The translations under genes were made by a program, and so were the position numbers. From Synechococcus sp. PCC 7336 (lineage in GTDB: Bacteria; Cyanobacteriota; Cyanobacteriia; Thermostichales; PCC-7336), in assembly GCF_000332275.1 (NCBI RefSeq), contig NZ_CM001776.1, positions 5,002,638-5,066,637 on the forward strand: a stretch of 64,000 nt of DNA. Reading direction: 5' to 3'. The notes below the pieces were generated by a model. That model was not told the origin of the DNA. It worked only from the letters and a program-made list of their open reading frames with translations, and ran no database searches. Shown in pieces: positions 1-7,702 of the stretch. How positions within the stretch are numbered: the stretch's first letter is position 1; every line of letters begins with the position of its first letter.

Positions 1-918
1 ACGTTGTCTTTGTATCATAGAAATATTTGCCACAGCAATAAGAACTATAATTGCTCCTAGCCACTGCAAAATCGTTAATTTTTCATTTAGAAATAGATAA
101 GCCGCACCAACACCAAAAACCGGAATGAGATTAAGGAATAGTGCTGCACTGCTTACGGTTATTGTTTTGAGAGCAATGAGATAAAACCAAAATGCCAGCG
201 CATACTGAACGATTCCAGAAAATATTGCTAAAAACCATATTCCTAAATCTAGGGATGAAAAATCTAACACTTCGTCGCCTAGTATTCCAGTATACCAGAC
301 AAAAGTTACCAATATAAAACCAGCAGTTTGCTGAACAGCTGCTAGAGTAACTGGGGAAAAGTTGCCAACTATTCGGTGGGAAAAAATAACATAAAGAGCT
401 GCGCAAAAAGTACCAATAAAAATTAATATATCACCCACAAGAGCACTATTATTATAATTAATAATTTCTGCATCAAGACCGATAATTAAAATTACACCAG
501 TAAAAGCAAGTCCAGCAGAATAAAGCAAGCTTCTAGTGATTTTTTCTCGTAAGAAAAGCCAGGAAATAATGACAACAATAATAGGCTCAGTTGTACCCAG
601 TAGTGATGCTTTGGTTGCAGTAGTCAGTACCAATCCAAGCATTCCAAAAATATAGGCTAGTCCTGGTTCGAGGAACCCAGTCAAACTATATTTGATGGCA
701 GCCCAATTCAGAAATAATCGTTGATTTACTATCAGTGTCGTCATCCATAGTAAAGTGATGCTTGCAGCAAGTTGAATGATAAGTAGATGTAGAGGAGGAA
801 TATATTCTAATGCTGCCTTACTCATTACTGTAGATCCCCCCCAGCAAGCAGCAGATAGGATCATAAATCCTTTTGCTCTCCATTTGGTCAGATCCATCGG
901 GTATAATAAGTTTGGCAT
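1..918 (-). CDS. EamA/DMT-family membrane transporter (cut by window edge)
   Basis: Reading the minus strand from an ATG at 918 gives an open frame of 306 codons that runs off the left end of the window. It begins MPNLLYPMDLTKWRAKG and shows about ten hydrophobic segments in two similar halves, with the typical early AACWGGSTVMSKAALE segment and a later half starting near DILIFIGTFCAALYVIFSHR. This is the layout of the drug/metabolite transporter superfamily (EamA), whose members are near 300 residues, so only the last few codons are probably missing. A purine-rich AGGAAAGG site lies just before the ATG. It is the last gene of the polyamine cluster and starts only 18 bases after the small ORF before it, so it may export a cluster product or a metabolite; the substrate is unknown. 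Confidence 0.85.
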   Translation of the reverse strand, partial: MPNLLYPMDLTKWRAKGFMILSAACWGGSTVMSKAALEYIPPLHLLIIQLAASITLLWMTTLIVNQRLFLNWAAIKYSLTGFLEPGLAYIFGMLGLVLTTATKASLLGTTEPIIVVIISWLFLREKITRSLLYSAGLAFTGVILIIGLDAEIINYNNSALVGDILIFIGTFCAALYVIFSHRIVGNFSPVTLAAVQQTAGFILVTFVWYTGILGDEVLDFSSLDLGIWFLAIFSGIVQYALAFWFYLIALKTITVSSAALFLNLIPVFGVGAAYLFLNEKLTILQWLGAIIVLIAVANISMIQRQR

Positions 919-936
919 ATCCCTTTCCTGGGTTGA

Positions 937-1068
937 TTAAATAACCAGATATGGCGAGGTTGTCTTGGCGATCGTCGGCACAGTCCATTGACGCAGTTGC
1001 TCAAGCCATTGACGATAAGCAGGGGCATTTCTATGGGCGCTTTCAATTTGGGAACTTGAGTATCCCAT
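937..1068 (-). CDS. 43-residue peptide with strong ribosome binding site
   Basis: A short frame (43 codons plus TAA) starts MGYSSSQIESAHRNAPAY and ends SPYLVI. Its ATG at 1068 is preceded on the minus strand by GGGAGGTG about four bases away, one of the best Shine-Dalgarno sites in the region. It sits between the unknown 375-residue gene (start 2284, end 1157) and the EamA gene (start 918), in the same direction, so it fits the operon. I do not recognise the peptide. It is polar with no membrane segment and no cysteines. It could be a regulatory leader peptide, a small accessory subunit, a modified-peptide precursor, or the remnant of a longer gene. Confidence rests on the start signal and position only. 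Confidence 0.45.
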   Translation of the reverse strand: MGYSSSQIESAHRNAPAYRQWLEQLRQWTVPTIAKTTSPYLVI

Positions 1069-1156
1069 GATTCACCTCCCTCAAGCTACCCCTGTCTGAT
1101 TGAGACTCCAGGCACAGCAGGCATTCTAAGACTTTTCTACACCATTAAGCCTTACA

Positions 1157-2284
1157 TCAATGCATATATTGTGCTTGTGTAAGCCCTGTTGAATATCCGT
1201 AGGTCAATCCTGGTTTGTTTACGGCCCGAATCGGAGGCCATGGATTGTGATATTTTGCTTCATCAGAAATTGGATGTCCGTGAAACAAAGCATAATTTCG
1301 ATCCCCGGGTTTAAAACGACGCTCTGTAAGGTAATCAATTCTTAGCTCCTTCCATATTTCACAGCCTTTGTAATCTCCCTCCAGTTCATCTATCTCCTTT
1401 GAATCGATTGTCACTGAGGTAGGCGAAAGGATGTCAGTATGATAAAGACCTGAGTAATTTTCCTTAGAAAAATCGCTGGGAATGTAAGGGGGACGATTTT
1501 TCATCGGACATTCTGATGGGAGTTGCGATGGATCTTGATTATGCCAAGTCGTGCTATACATTTTTTCATCACCTATTCCACCATTACCTATTGAAAGCCA
1601 CGCAAGATTTCGTACATGCTCTATAGCTTCTGATAAAGAAGAAGCTAGATCTCGATAAACGAGAGAATTAGCATAATGGCCAGGTGAATTGATAGAAATC
1701 ATTAATCCACCAGGAATGCGACGATCGTGGTTTCGTGTTTTGTGAGCTCCAGGATAAAAAATATTCGCTCCAGCTTTGAAAATGCTTAGATTTTCATTTT
1801 TATCTCGGAGGGGAATAGCCTCTGTGTAAATGACGTCAGTTTCAGTGGGGGCATGTTCAATAAAATATATATCAGATACATACCTGCAAACATCAAGTAG
1901 TTCAAAGCTTGGTTTGGCAAATGCTAATTGCTTACTGTTAAAGAAAATAAGAAAACCATGACTTTTACCTTTTTCTGCTTTATCTTTCCAAGCGCGTCGA
2001 GCAGTTTGTATTTTGTCGATCAGATATAGTTGACCTAACTCAATTTCGCTTTCTGATATCCAACAAATTTCAACAGAAAGTCCTTCTGACTGACGAACTG
2101 CTACTCGACCAAAAAAACAGGGGTTGTAGCGAGATATCCAATTAAATAAACACTCTATTTTCTGCGATTGTTCATATTCTTTAGATAAAAGTATGCGATT
2201 AGCTTCATTTATGTCCGAGCCGAAGTCGTATTCATCAGGATGCTGCGGAAGTTTAGAAAAAGAAGAAGCTCCAAATTTAGACAT
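1157..2284 (-). CDS. unknown 375-residue protein in polyamine cluster
   Basis: The frame starts MSKFGASSFSKLPQHPDE and ends GYSTGLTQAQYMH. It is soluble in appearance, with no signal peptide or membrane segment. I do not recognise the family with confidence. Two stretches, RYNPCFFGRVAVRQ near residues 51-64 and FYPGAHKTRNHDRRIPGG near 175-192, weakly recall the PC-F...-GR and HPGSSRxARRFP signatures of YqcI/YcgG-type proteins, a family that includes the heme-dependent guanidine N-hydroxylase GntA; this is pattern recall, not an alignment. It has several His and Cys residues that could bind a metal or heme. It lies 84 bases downstream of arginine decarboxylase on the same strand, which suggests work on arginine, agmatine or a polyamine, but no function can be assigned. 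Confidence 0.75.
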   Translation of the reverse strand: MSKFGASSFSKLPQHPDEYDFGSDINEANRILLSKEYEQSQKIECLFNWISRYNPCFFGRVAVRQSEGLSVEICWISESEIELGQLYLIDKIQTARRAWKDKAEKGKSHGFLIFFNSKQLAFAKPSFELLDVCRYVSDIYFIEHAPTETDVIYTEAIPLRDKNENLSIFKAGANIFYPGAHKTRNHDRRIPGGLMISINSPGHYANSLVYRDLASSLSEAIEHVRNLAWLSIGNGGIGDEKMYSTTWHNQDPSQLPSECPMKNRPPYIPSDFSKENYSGLYHTDILSPTSVTIDSKEIDELEGDYKGCEIWKELRIDYLTERRFKPGDRNYALFHGHPISDEAKYHNPWPPIRAVNKPGLTYGYSTGLTQAQYMH

Positions 2285-2367
2285 GATAATCTCCTTTTGA
2301 ACAATTGATAAAGGATAAATTTAAGTGTTCAAGCATGAATTCACTAACTACCTGAATAGCCAAATTT

Positions 2368-4377
2368 CTAGGAGGATAGATAAGTGTACTGGCTGAGACT
2401 CTGCTCGTAGTTTTGCTGTAGTCGTTGGGATTCAGTCAAAGTAATATGCTTTTCTTGCAAAGCTTGCTCAATTTGCTTGCGAATGTTCTCAGCCAGATCG
2501 TCGGAGTTATACTGCATATAGCCAAGCACTTCCGTTATGGTGTCTCCTTTGACAACATGTTCAATCTGGTAGCCTTTAGGGGTTAGATGGATGTGAACAG
2601 CGTTAGTATCGCCAAATAAGTTGTGCAAATTTCCCATAACCTCCTGGTAAGCACCCTGAAGGAACATCCCCAAGTAGTAAGGTTTTCCTGACTTGATAGA
2701 GTGTAGTTCTAAAATTGGCTTAACATCTCGCAAAGCAATAAATCGGTCAATTTTGCCATCGCTGTCGCAGGTAAGGTCTGCCAAAATTCCACGCTGTGTC
2801 GGTTCTTCATCCAGGCAATGTATCGGCATGATAGGAAATAACTGGTCAATCGCCCAGCAATCTGGTGATGATTGAAACACAGAAAGATTGATATAGTAGA
2901 TGGAAGCCATAATTTTTTCTAGATCCGACAGCTCGTCTGGTATGTACTCCAGCTGCCTAGTTATATTAAGAATTTTTTGATGACAAGCCCAGTAAAACTT
3001 CTCAGCTTTGGCTCGTTCTGTAATATTTAAAAGTCCAAAATTGAAGCGACTTCTGGCTTCTTCGTTGAGTTGAGTCACATCGTGGTATGGTTCTTGGAAA
3101 TTATCTTTGTGAATAGATTGGTATATTTCCCAAAGGTGAGTAATTATTGGAGACTCTCCTTCTAATGGAGGTTCTGGTGACTCAAAAGAGACTTGGCTGA
3201 CACTGAGGGTATCAAAAACTAGTACCGATTGATGGGAGGCGATCGCCCGTCCACTTTCGCTAATCAATGTTGGCACTGGAATATTACGCTCAGAGCAGCT
3301 CTCCTTTACTTCTGCCACGATATCATTGGCGTAGTTCTGTATAGTGTAATTTCTCGAAGCATGAAAATTGCTTTGGGAACCGTCGTAATCGACAGCCAAG
3401 CCACCGCCGACATCAAGATAGTTCATGTTTGTCTCTAAGACGGCTAATTCAACATAGATTCGACTGGCCTCCTTGATGGCATCTTTTATCGCATTAATCG
3501 AACAGACTTGCGAACCTATGTGGAAGTGCAACAGTTGTAATGAATCTAATAGATTGGCTTCCCGTAACTTGTCAACTACTTGGATAATTTCAGGAATAGT
3601 CAGACCAAATTTGGCCCGCTTTCCTGTTGACGTTCCCCAGCGTCCTACACCTTGGGTACTGAGTTTAGCGCGAACTCCCAAGATTGGCTTAATCCCCAAC
3701 TGGCGGTTGACAGCAATCACCAAATTGACTTCTTCAATCTGCTCTAAAACAATAATTGGCGTTTTTCCCAATCTTTGGGCTAACATCGCCGTCTCGATGT
3801 ATTCCCGATCCTTATAACCGTTGCATATTATCAATGCTCCCGCTGTATCCAGCTGCGCCAGAGCAATCATTAATTCTGGTTTAGAACCAGCTTCTAAACC
3901 AAATTGATGAGGCTTACCCAAGCGCACTAAGTCTTCAATTAAGTGCCGCTGCGGATTACACTTGATGGGAAACACCCCACGGTAAATACCAGGATAATTG
4001 TAGTGGGTGATTGCTTTAGCAAAACAAGAGTTTAACCACTCAATGCAGTCCTCTAATACATCGGAAAAATGAATTAGCAGAGGCAGTTCTAAGTTACGCT
4101 GCTTCAGAGCGTTGACTAATTCAAACAAATCTAGAGAACCGCCGCGATCGCCCTTGGGACAAACAGTAATATGACCGGCAGCATTAATTGAAAAGTAACG
4201 CTGCCCCCAGCTTTTAATCCGGTAAAGTTCTTCGCTATCTTCTATCTTCCACAAATGAGACGAATCTGATTTGATGGCTGGTAAAAATCGCTTTGGGTTG
4301 CTTTTTAGCTCAACCATACGTCGATTGTTGAATGGTTCTTTTAGTTCAGTTGAGATGTCTGTTAATTCAATTTTCAT
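2368..4377 (-). CDS. speA: biosynthetic arginine decarboxylase
   Basis: This 669-residue protein matches the length and motifs of the PLP-dependent biosynthetic arginine decarboxylase (fold III, alanine-racemase-like), which turns arginine into agmatine and CO2. The PLP lysine lies in GVFPIKCNPQ (Lys139), HIGSQ near residue 287 contacts the phosphate, and the C-terminal barrel carries LTCDSDGKIDRF near the substrate-site aspartate and cysteine. It starts at ATG 4377 and stops just before the unknown gene that begins at 2284. It lies after agmatinase on the same strand with a 171-base spacer, so it may also have its own promoter. The enzyme supplies agmatine for the speB product in the same cluster. 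All key motifs look intact. Confidence 0.95.
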   Translation of the reverse strand: MKIELTDISTELKEPFNNRRMVELKSNPKRFLPAIKSDSSHLWKIEDSEELYRIKSWGQRYFSINAAGHITVCPKGDRGGSLDLFELVNALKQRNLELPLLIHFSDVLEDCIEWLNSCFAKAITHYNYPGIYRGVFPIKCNPQRHLIEDLVRLGKPHQFGLEAGSKPELMIALAQLDTAGALIICNGYKDREYIETAMLAQRLGKTPIIVLEQIEEVNLVIAVNRQLGIKPILGVRAKLSTQGVGRWGTSTGKRAKFGLTIPEIIQVVDKLREANLLDSLQLLHFHIGSQVCSINAIKDAIKEASRIYVELAVLETNMNYLDVGGGLAVDYDGSQSNFHASRNYTIQNYANDIVAEVKESCSERNIPVPTLISESGRAIASHQSVLVFDTLSVSQVSFESPEPPLEGESPIITHLWEIYQSIHKDNFQEPYHDVTQLNEEARSRFNFGLLNITERAKAEKFYWACHQKILNITRQLEYIPDELSDLEKIMASIYYINLSVFQSSPDCWAIDQLFPIMPIHCLDEEPTQRGILADLTCDSDGKIDRFIALRDVKPILELHSIKSGKPYYLGMFLQGAYQEVMGNLHNLFGDTNAVHIHLTPKGYQIEHVVKGDTITEVLGYMQYNSDDLAENIRKQIEQALQEKHITLTESQRLQQNYEQSLSQYTYLSS

Positions 4378-4548
4378 CTTTTTTGAACTCCGTGAATATT
4401 TTTGTAGCTGATGGAAATATTTCTCTAGATCTTGATTTTAAGATCTAGGTATCTAGAGCATAAAGTTTATGAGAAATTCACATCAGAATAGGCAAGATTG
4501 AGCACATTAAATTCCTGACTTACCTAACACAATCTTCCTAGCATTCCC

Positions 4549-5475
4549 TTATTCATCCTGATTTTTCTCTGCCGACCTCAACAATGTGTAGTAACTAATG
4601 AGCTTATAGATCAATTTAGCGGTCGTATACTCTGACACGACAGAGTCTGCAACAGGTGCTAACTCCATGACATCACAACCGATTACTTGATAACTTTCAA
4701 AAACTTGTCGCAAGAAGCTCGTGAGACTATACCAGTCCAATCCCCCAGGTTCTGGAGTGCCAACACCAGGAATGAGTGTCGGGTCAATTCCATCTAAATC
4801 GATGGTCAGAAAAACTTTTTGAGTCGGAATGCTGGCGAGTACTTGTTTTATCCAATCTGGCTGCTTAGCAATCTCTCGGGCTCGGAATACAGTGAGCTGT
4901 TTTTCTTTTATTAGATCGGCTTCTTCTTTACAGATACTACGGATACTAATCTGTACTGTTGGTAAATCCATGTCTACAATTCGACGCATCACACAGGCAT
5001 GGTTATGGATTGAACCTTCATATTTATGGCGTAGATCGCCGTGGGCATCAATTTGAATAACAGTGAAGGGTTCATTAGGATTTGCTGCCTGTCGGTAAGC
5101 TTCTACGATACCTGCTGTAATGCTATGTTCACCACCCAGCACGATCGCAAATTTATTGTCTGCAATTAAACGCTGCACAGTGTGTTGGGTAACAGCAAGC
5201 ATTTCAGCTGAGGATTTCCTAGAACCATGACGAGAATCGGCAATCGGATCGTGAGTATAAATTCCAATGGTCCAGACCTCCCGATCTAGCTCTTCATCAT
5301 AGAATTCCACTTGTTGAGAGGCTTTGAGGATTGCTGATGGACCATGTTCACAGCCTCGGCGATAAGTTGTTGTGGCCTCGTAAGGAATCGGTAGAATGAC
5401 TACTTGAGCTGAATCATAATCCGCCGCAACTTCAGATCCCAGGAAAGGGATGACGGAAATAGTTTGAGTTGGCAT
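4549..5475 (-). CDS. speB: agmatinase (ureohydrolase family)
   Basis: A 308-residue ureohydrolase with the full binuclear manganese signature: GGEHSI (114-119), DAHGD (143-147) and DLDGID (226-231), followed by PGVGTPEPGG. It would hydrolyse agmatine to putrescine and urea. Cyanobacteria also use this fold for guanidine hydrolase (GdmH), but that enzyme is longer and has an N-terminal extension; this one has the usual agmatinase length and starts straight at the core. The neighbouring arginine decarboxylase and homospermidine-synthase-like genes favour agmatine as substrate. It starts at ATG 5475, about 100 bases after the stop of the split speY gene. Confidence 0.9.
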   Translation of the reverse strand: MPTQTISVIPFLGSEVAADYDSAQVVILPIPYEATTTYRRGCEHGPSAILKASQQVEFYDEELDREVWTIGIYTHDPIADSRHGSRKSSAEMLAVTQHTVQRLIADNKFAIVLGGEHSITAGIVEAYRQAANPNEPFTVIQIDAHGDLRHKYEGSIHNHACVMRRIVDMDLPTVQISIRSICKEEADLIKEKQLTVFRAREIAKQPDWIKQVLASIPTQKVFLTIDLDGIDPTLIPGVGTPEPGGLDWYSLTSFLRQVFESYQVIGCDVMELAPVADSVVSEYTTAKLIYKLISYYTLLRSAEKNQDE

Positions 5476-5575
5476 GGTATTAGATAGGTTGGTTTACATC
5501 ATTCTCGTACTAAAATCATTATGGAAGTGAATACTTCGGTCTACCTTTGAATTGGAAGGCTTTCACCGAAGACTT

Positions 5576-6247
5576 CTAAGTGTAAGCGAGAGGTACTTGA
5601 GATGAGCAAAATAATCTGGCTAAACAACGAGCTTTGCGCTCCTGCCAGTTATTTTTACCGTAGACGTATCCAGCAACTAGAGGAAACGCTAAAGTAGCTT
5701 CAGCAAAAACCATCTGTTCGACTTTCTTATCTACTTTGCCCCAAGAATGAGCTTCACGCAGAGTTGACCCCGATAAGCCACCATCTCGTTCATCTGCCAC
5801 AGTAATCTGGATGGAGTATTTGTGCATGCTAGTTTCAAAACCTAGTAATTCAGCAGCCACTACCGTATCTTGAGCAAAATTTTTCGGTACACCACCACCG
5901 ATCGTCACTAAGCCTGTATAAGTTGAAGCTAGTTTACACTGGGTTAGCTGACGAAAATCTCGTACTGAATCGATAGTGAGATGACACTCTGGAGACTTCC
6001 ACTGATGGTGAACCAGACCAAATCCAGCAGAACAGTCGCTAAATGCAGGAACAAAAATCGGAACTTGATGTTGGTAAGCTGCTAACACGACAGAGCGAGT
6101 ATCTTTAGCATGTTGTGTAAGATACTCGCCCATGTGATGGATAAATTCTTGAGAAGAGTAAGGTTTGGGGGACAAATATTTTGCAATTTCAGCAATAGTA
6201 AGATCGCATTCCCTTAGCTGTCTTTCATCGATAGATAAAGGTATCAT
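5576..6247 (-). CDS. speY: deoxyhypusine synthase-like protein, C-terminal part of a split gene (homospermidine synthase type)
   Basis: This 223-codon frame holds the C-terminal two thirds of a deoxyhypusine synthase family enzyme. It contains the NAD-site segment ASTYTGLVTIGGGVPKNF and the active-site lysine region REAHSWGKVDKK, equal to the EAVSWGK motif that forms the enzyme-imine intermediate. In bacteria without eIF5A such proteins act as homospermidine synthase from putrescine; the Anabaena homologue is known for this. The frame opens MIPLSIDERQLRECD, and its ATG overlaps the end of the upstream N-terminal frame. Deleting one TATC copy at 6230-6237 joins the two frames into the family consensus RIYDTFIDERQLRECD. 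So this is probably a broken or mis-sequenced gene, although translational coupling of two halves is possible. Confidence 0.8.
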   Translation of the reverse strand: MIPLSIDERQLRECDLTIAEIAKYLSPKPYSSQEFIHHMGEYLTQHAKDTRSVVLAAYQHQVPIFVPAFSDCSAGFGLVHHQWKSPECHLTIDSVRDFRQLTQCKLASTYTGLVTIGGGVPKNFAQDTVVAAELLGFETSMHKYSIQITVADERDGGLSGSTLREAHSWGKVDKKVEQMVFAEATLAFPLVAGYVYGKNNWQERKARCLARLFCSSQVPLAYT

Positions 6248-6623
6248 AAATTCGATCGATCTGTTGTTGTCTTAGTAACTCATCATTGGCAAGTGGATCG
6301 CCCAAGTAATGACGAAAGCCTAAGGCTTCAAAGAAATCTTGATCGACGATGTTAGCTCCCGTCGAGACAATCACATCTACCATATTATTGGCGATCAAGT
6401 CATAAACTATTTCCTTTAATCCAGCGCTGAATAAGAAACCAGCAAGGCAAAGGATAATATTGCAGTCGGTATCTTGAATCATCCGATCGTAGATTTGAGC
6501 AGCTCTAGACAAATTCCTTGCTTGAAAGGACATTTGCCCCATTGCTTCAACCAGATCCACACAATCAAATCTTTTGATATCGATTGGGTTGACAGTTTTT
6601 TGTAGAAGTTTTTGACGATTCAT
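6225..6623 (-). CDS. speY: deoxyhypusine synthase-like protein, N-terminal part of a split gene
   Basis: This 132-codon frame begins MNRQKLLQKTVNPIDI and contains the conserved start of the deoxyhypusine synthase fold, including SFQARNLSRAAQIYDRMI, LCLAGFLFSAGLKEIV and VDVIVSTGANIVDQDFFEALG, the NAD-binding core of this family. It ends with IYDTFIYR and a TGA, where intact relatives continue IYDTFIDE. The stop is caused by a tandem TATC duplication (6230-6237) and the rest of the enzyme continues in another frame starting at 6247. It is the first gene of the minus-strand polyamine cluster. The normal protein would use NAD and two putrescines to make homospermidine. Neither half is likely to be active alone because NAD-site and lysine residues are separated. 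Confidence 0.8.
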   Translation of the reverse strand: MNRQKLLQKTVNPIDIKRFDCVDLVEAMGQMSFQARNLSRAAQIYDRMIQDTDCNIILCLAGFLFSAGLKEIVYDLIANNMVDVIVSTGANIVDQDFFEALGFRHYLGDPLANDELLRQQQIDRIYDTFIYR

Positions 6624-6646
6624 AACATGTTTACCGCGCTACTATT

Positions 6647-6683
6647 TTTTCAAGTCTGTTAATATTTTCAAGTCCGTTAATAT
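6647..6683. repeat. 18-bp tandem repeat upstream of speY
   Basis: The segment TTTTCAAGTCTGTTAATA occurs twice head to tail with a period of 18 bases and one difference (CTG/CCG). It lies 24 bases upstream of the speY start, in its presumed leader or promoter region. It could be a regulator binding repeat or a chance slippage product. Confidence 0.6.
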
Positions 6684-7702
6684 ATTTACTCTTCCATTCT
6701 AGATTTCTCCACTGTAGTCTAAGAAAATACTTTGCTTTCATCGACTCTCAGTCAAGTTATTCCTGGTCATGAGATGCATCCAACATAAGATCTTCTATTC
6801 AGTCTTGAGAATTAGATGATGCTTAGAAAAATCTGAGCTTGTAGTTATCAATAAATTCCACTTTAAAGTAAGTTTATTGTAATACTATCTTTTTATTAAA
6901 TTAGCAATTAATCTGGTTCAAAAACTGGCTAACTTAAGATAACAATTTTCCGTCACTTGAAGATAGCCGGATTAGACATGTAGAGGTGAATTACGCTCTT
7001 TGTAAACGTTGGAAATCCAGCAGTTCGAGCCAATGTGGATGAGCTACTCCTGTCATCAGCTTCGTGGGACTTTTGTCAGCTCGCTCAGGGACTTCACTAC
7101 GTATGAAGCGGAGATCGCTGAGGAAGAGTTATCGCAGGCTCAGAGTATACTTGAAAGTCCGATCGGTGGTTAATCAGCCCAAGGGGAACCAGTCTCGCGA
7201 ACAGCTTGATAAGATTTGAAGCCATAACCACATCAGAAATGTAAGTCTTTCAAGGTAAGAAATGAGCTTTCAAGCCTGTTCTCAGATTAAGAGTCGCTCA
7301 ATGTGCGCCGTAGGGAAAGTAGTTGCGTAGACCTGCTTCAATTGTGGGTTACACGTTTGGAAGGAGCAGATATCTATCGGGCGATCGCCCTCGCAACCGC
7401 AGTTGCAGCGGCGGTTTTCGGCAGAGAATTTTGCATGTGCTTAAGTTGAGGGCTTAACCTGCGATCCTCAGTTGCGAGGGCTAAAATGGTGTCTCACACT
7501 ACAAATATTGACTGAATGCAAGCATGGCTCCCGCACTCCTTCCCGGAGTTGGGGGATTTTCCGCAGCGGGATTTTGCAATTGTTTGAATTTCCCGCAGCC
7601 CACTACCGAAGATGGGTTTGGGCTCTGAGCAGGCGATCGCAAGCCGACCCCCTCGCTCCAATACTTGCATCTTTGACCTATCGATATCGAGAGGTTTTCC
7701 AA
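6684..7702. other. intergenic stretch between polyamine cluster and TPR gene
   Basis: About 1 kb without a gene I can support. The left half is A+T-rich and should hold the promoter of the polyamine cluster. The right half from about 7,370 becomes G+C-rich with HIP1 octamers (for example 7381-7388), marking a sharp composition change. A 46-codon frame from ATG 7033 to TAA 7173 (start MWMSYSCHQLRG, end SILESPIGG) is unlike anything I know and lacks a clear ribosome binding site; it may be a gene scrap. No RNA gene was recognised. Confidence 0.5.

Noticed and set aside
7033..7173. 46-codon frame in the 1-kb gap
   Set aside because: Weak start signal and no similarity I can recall; kept only as a note in the gap entry.
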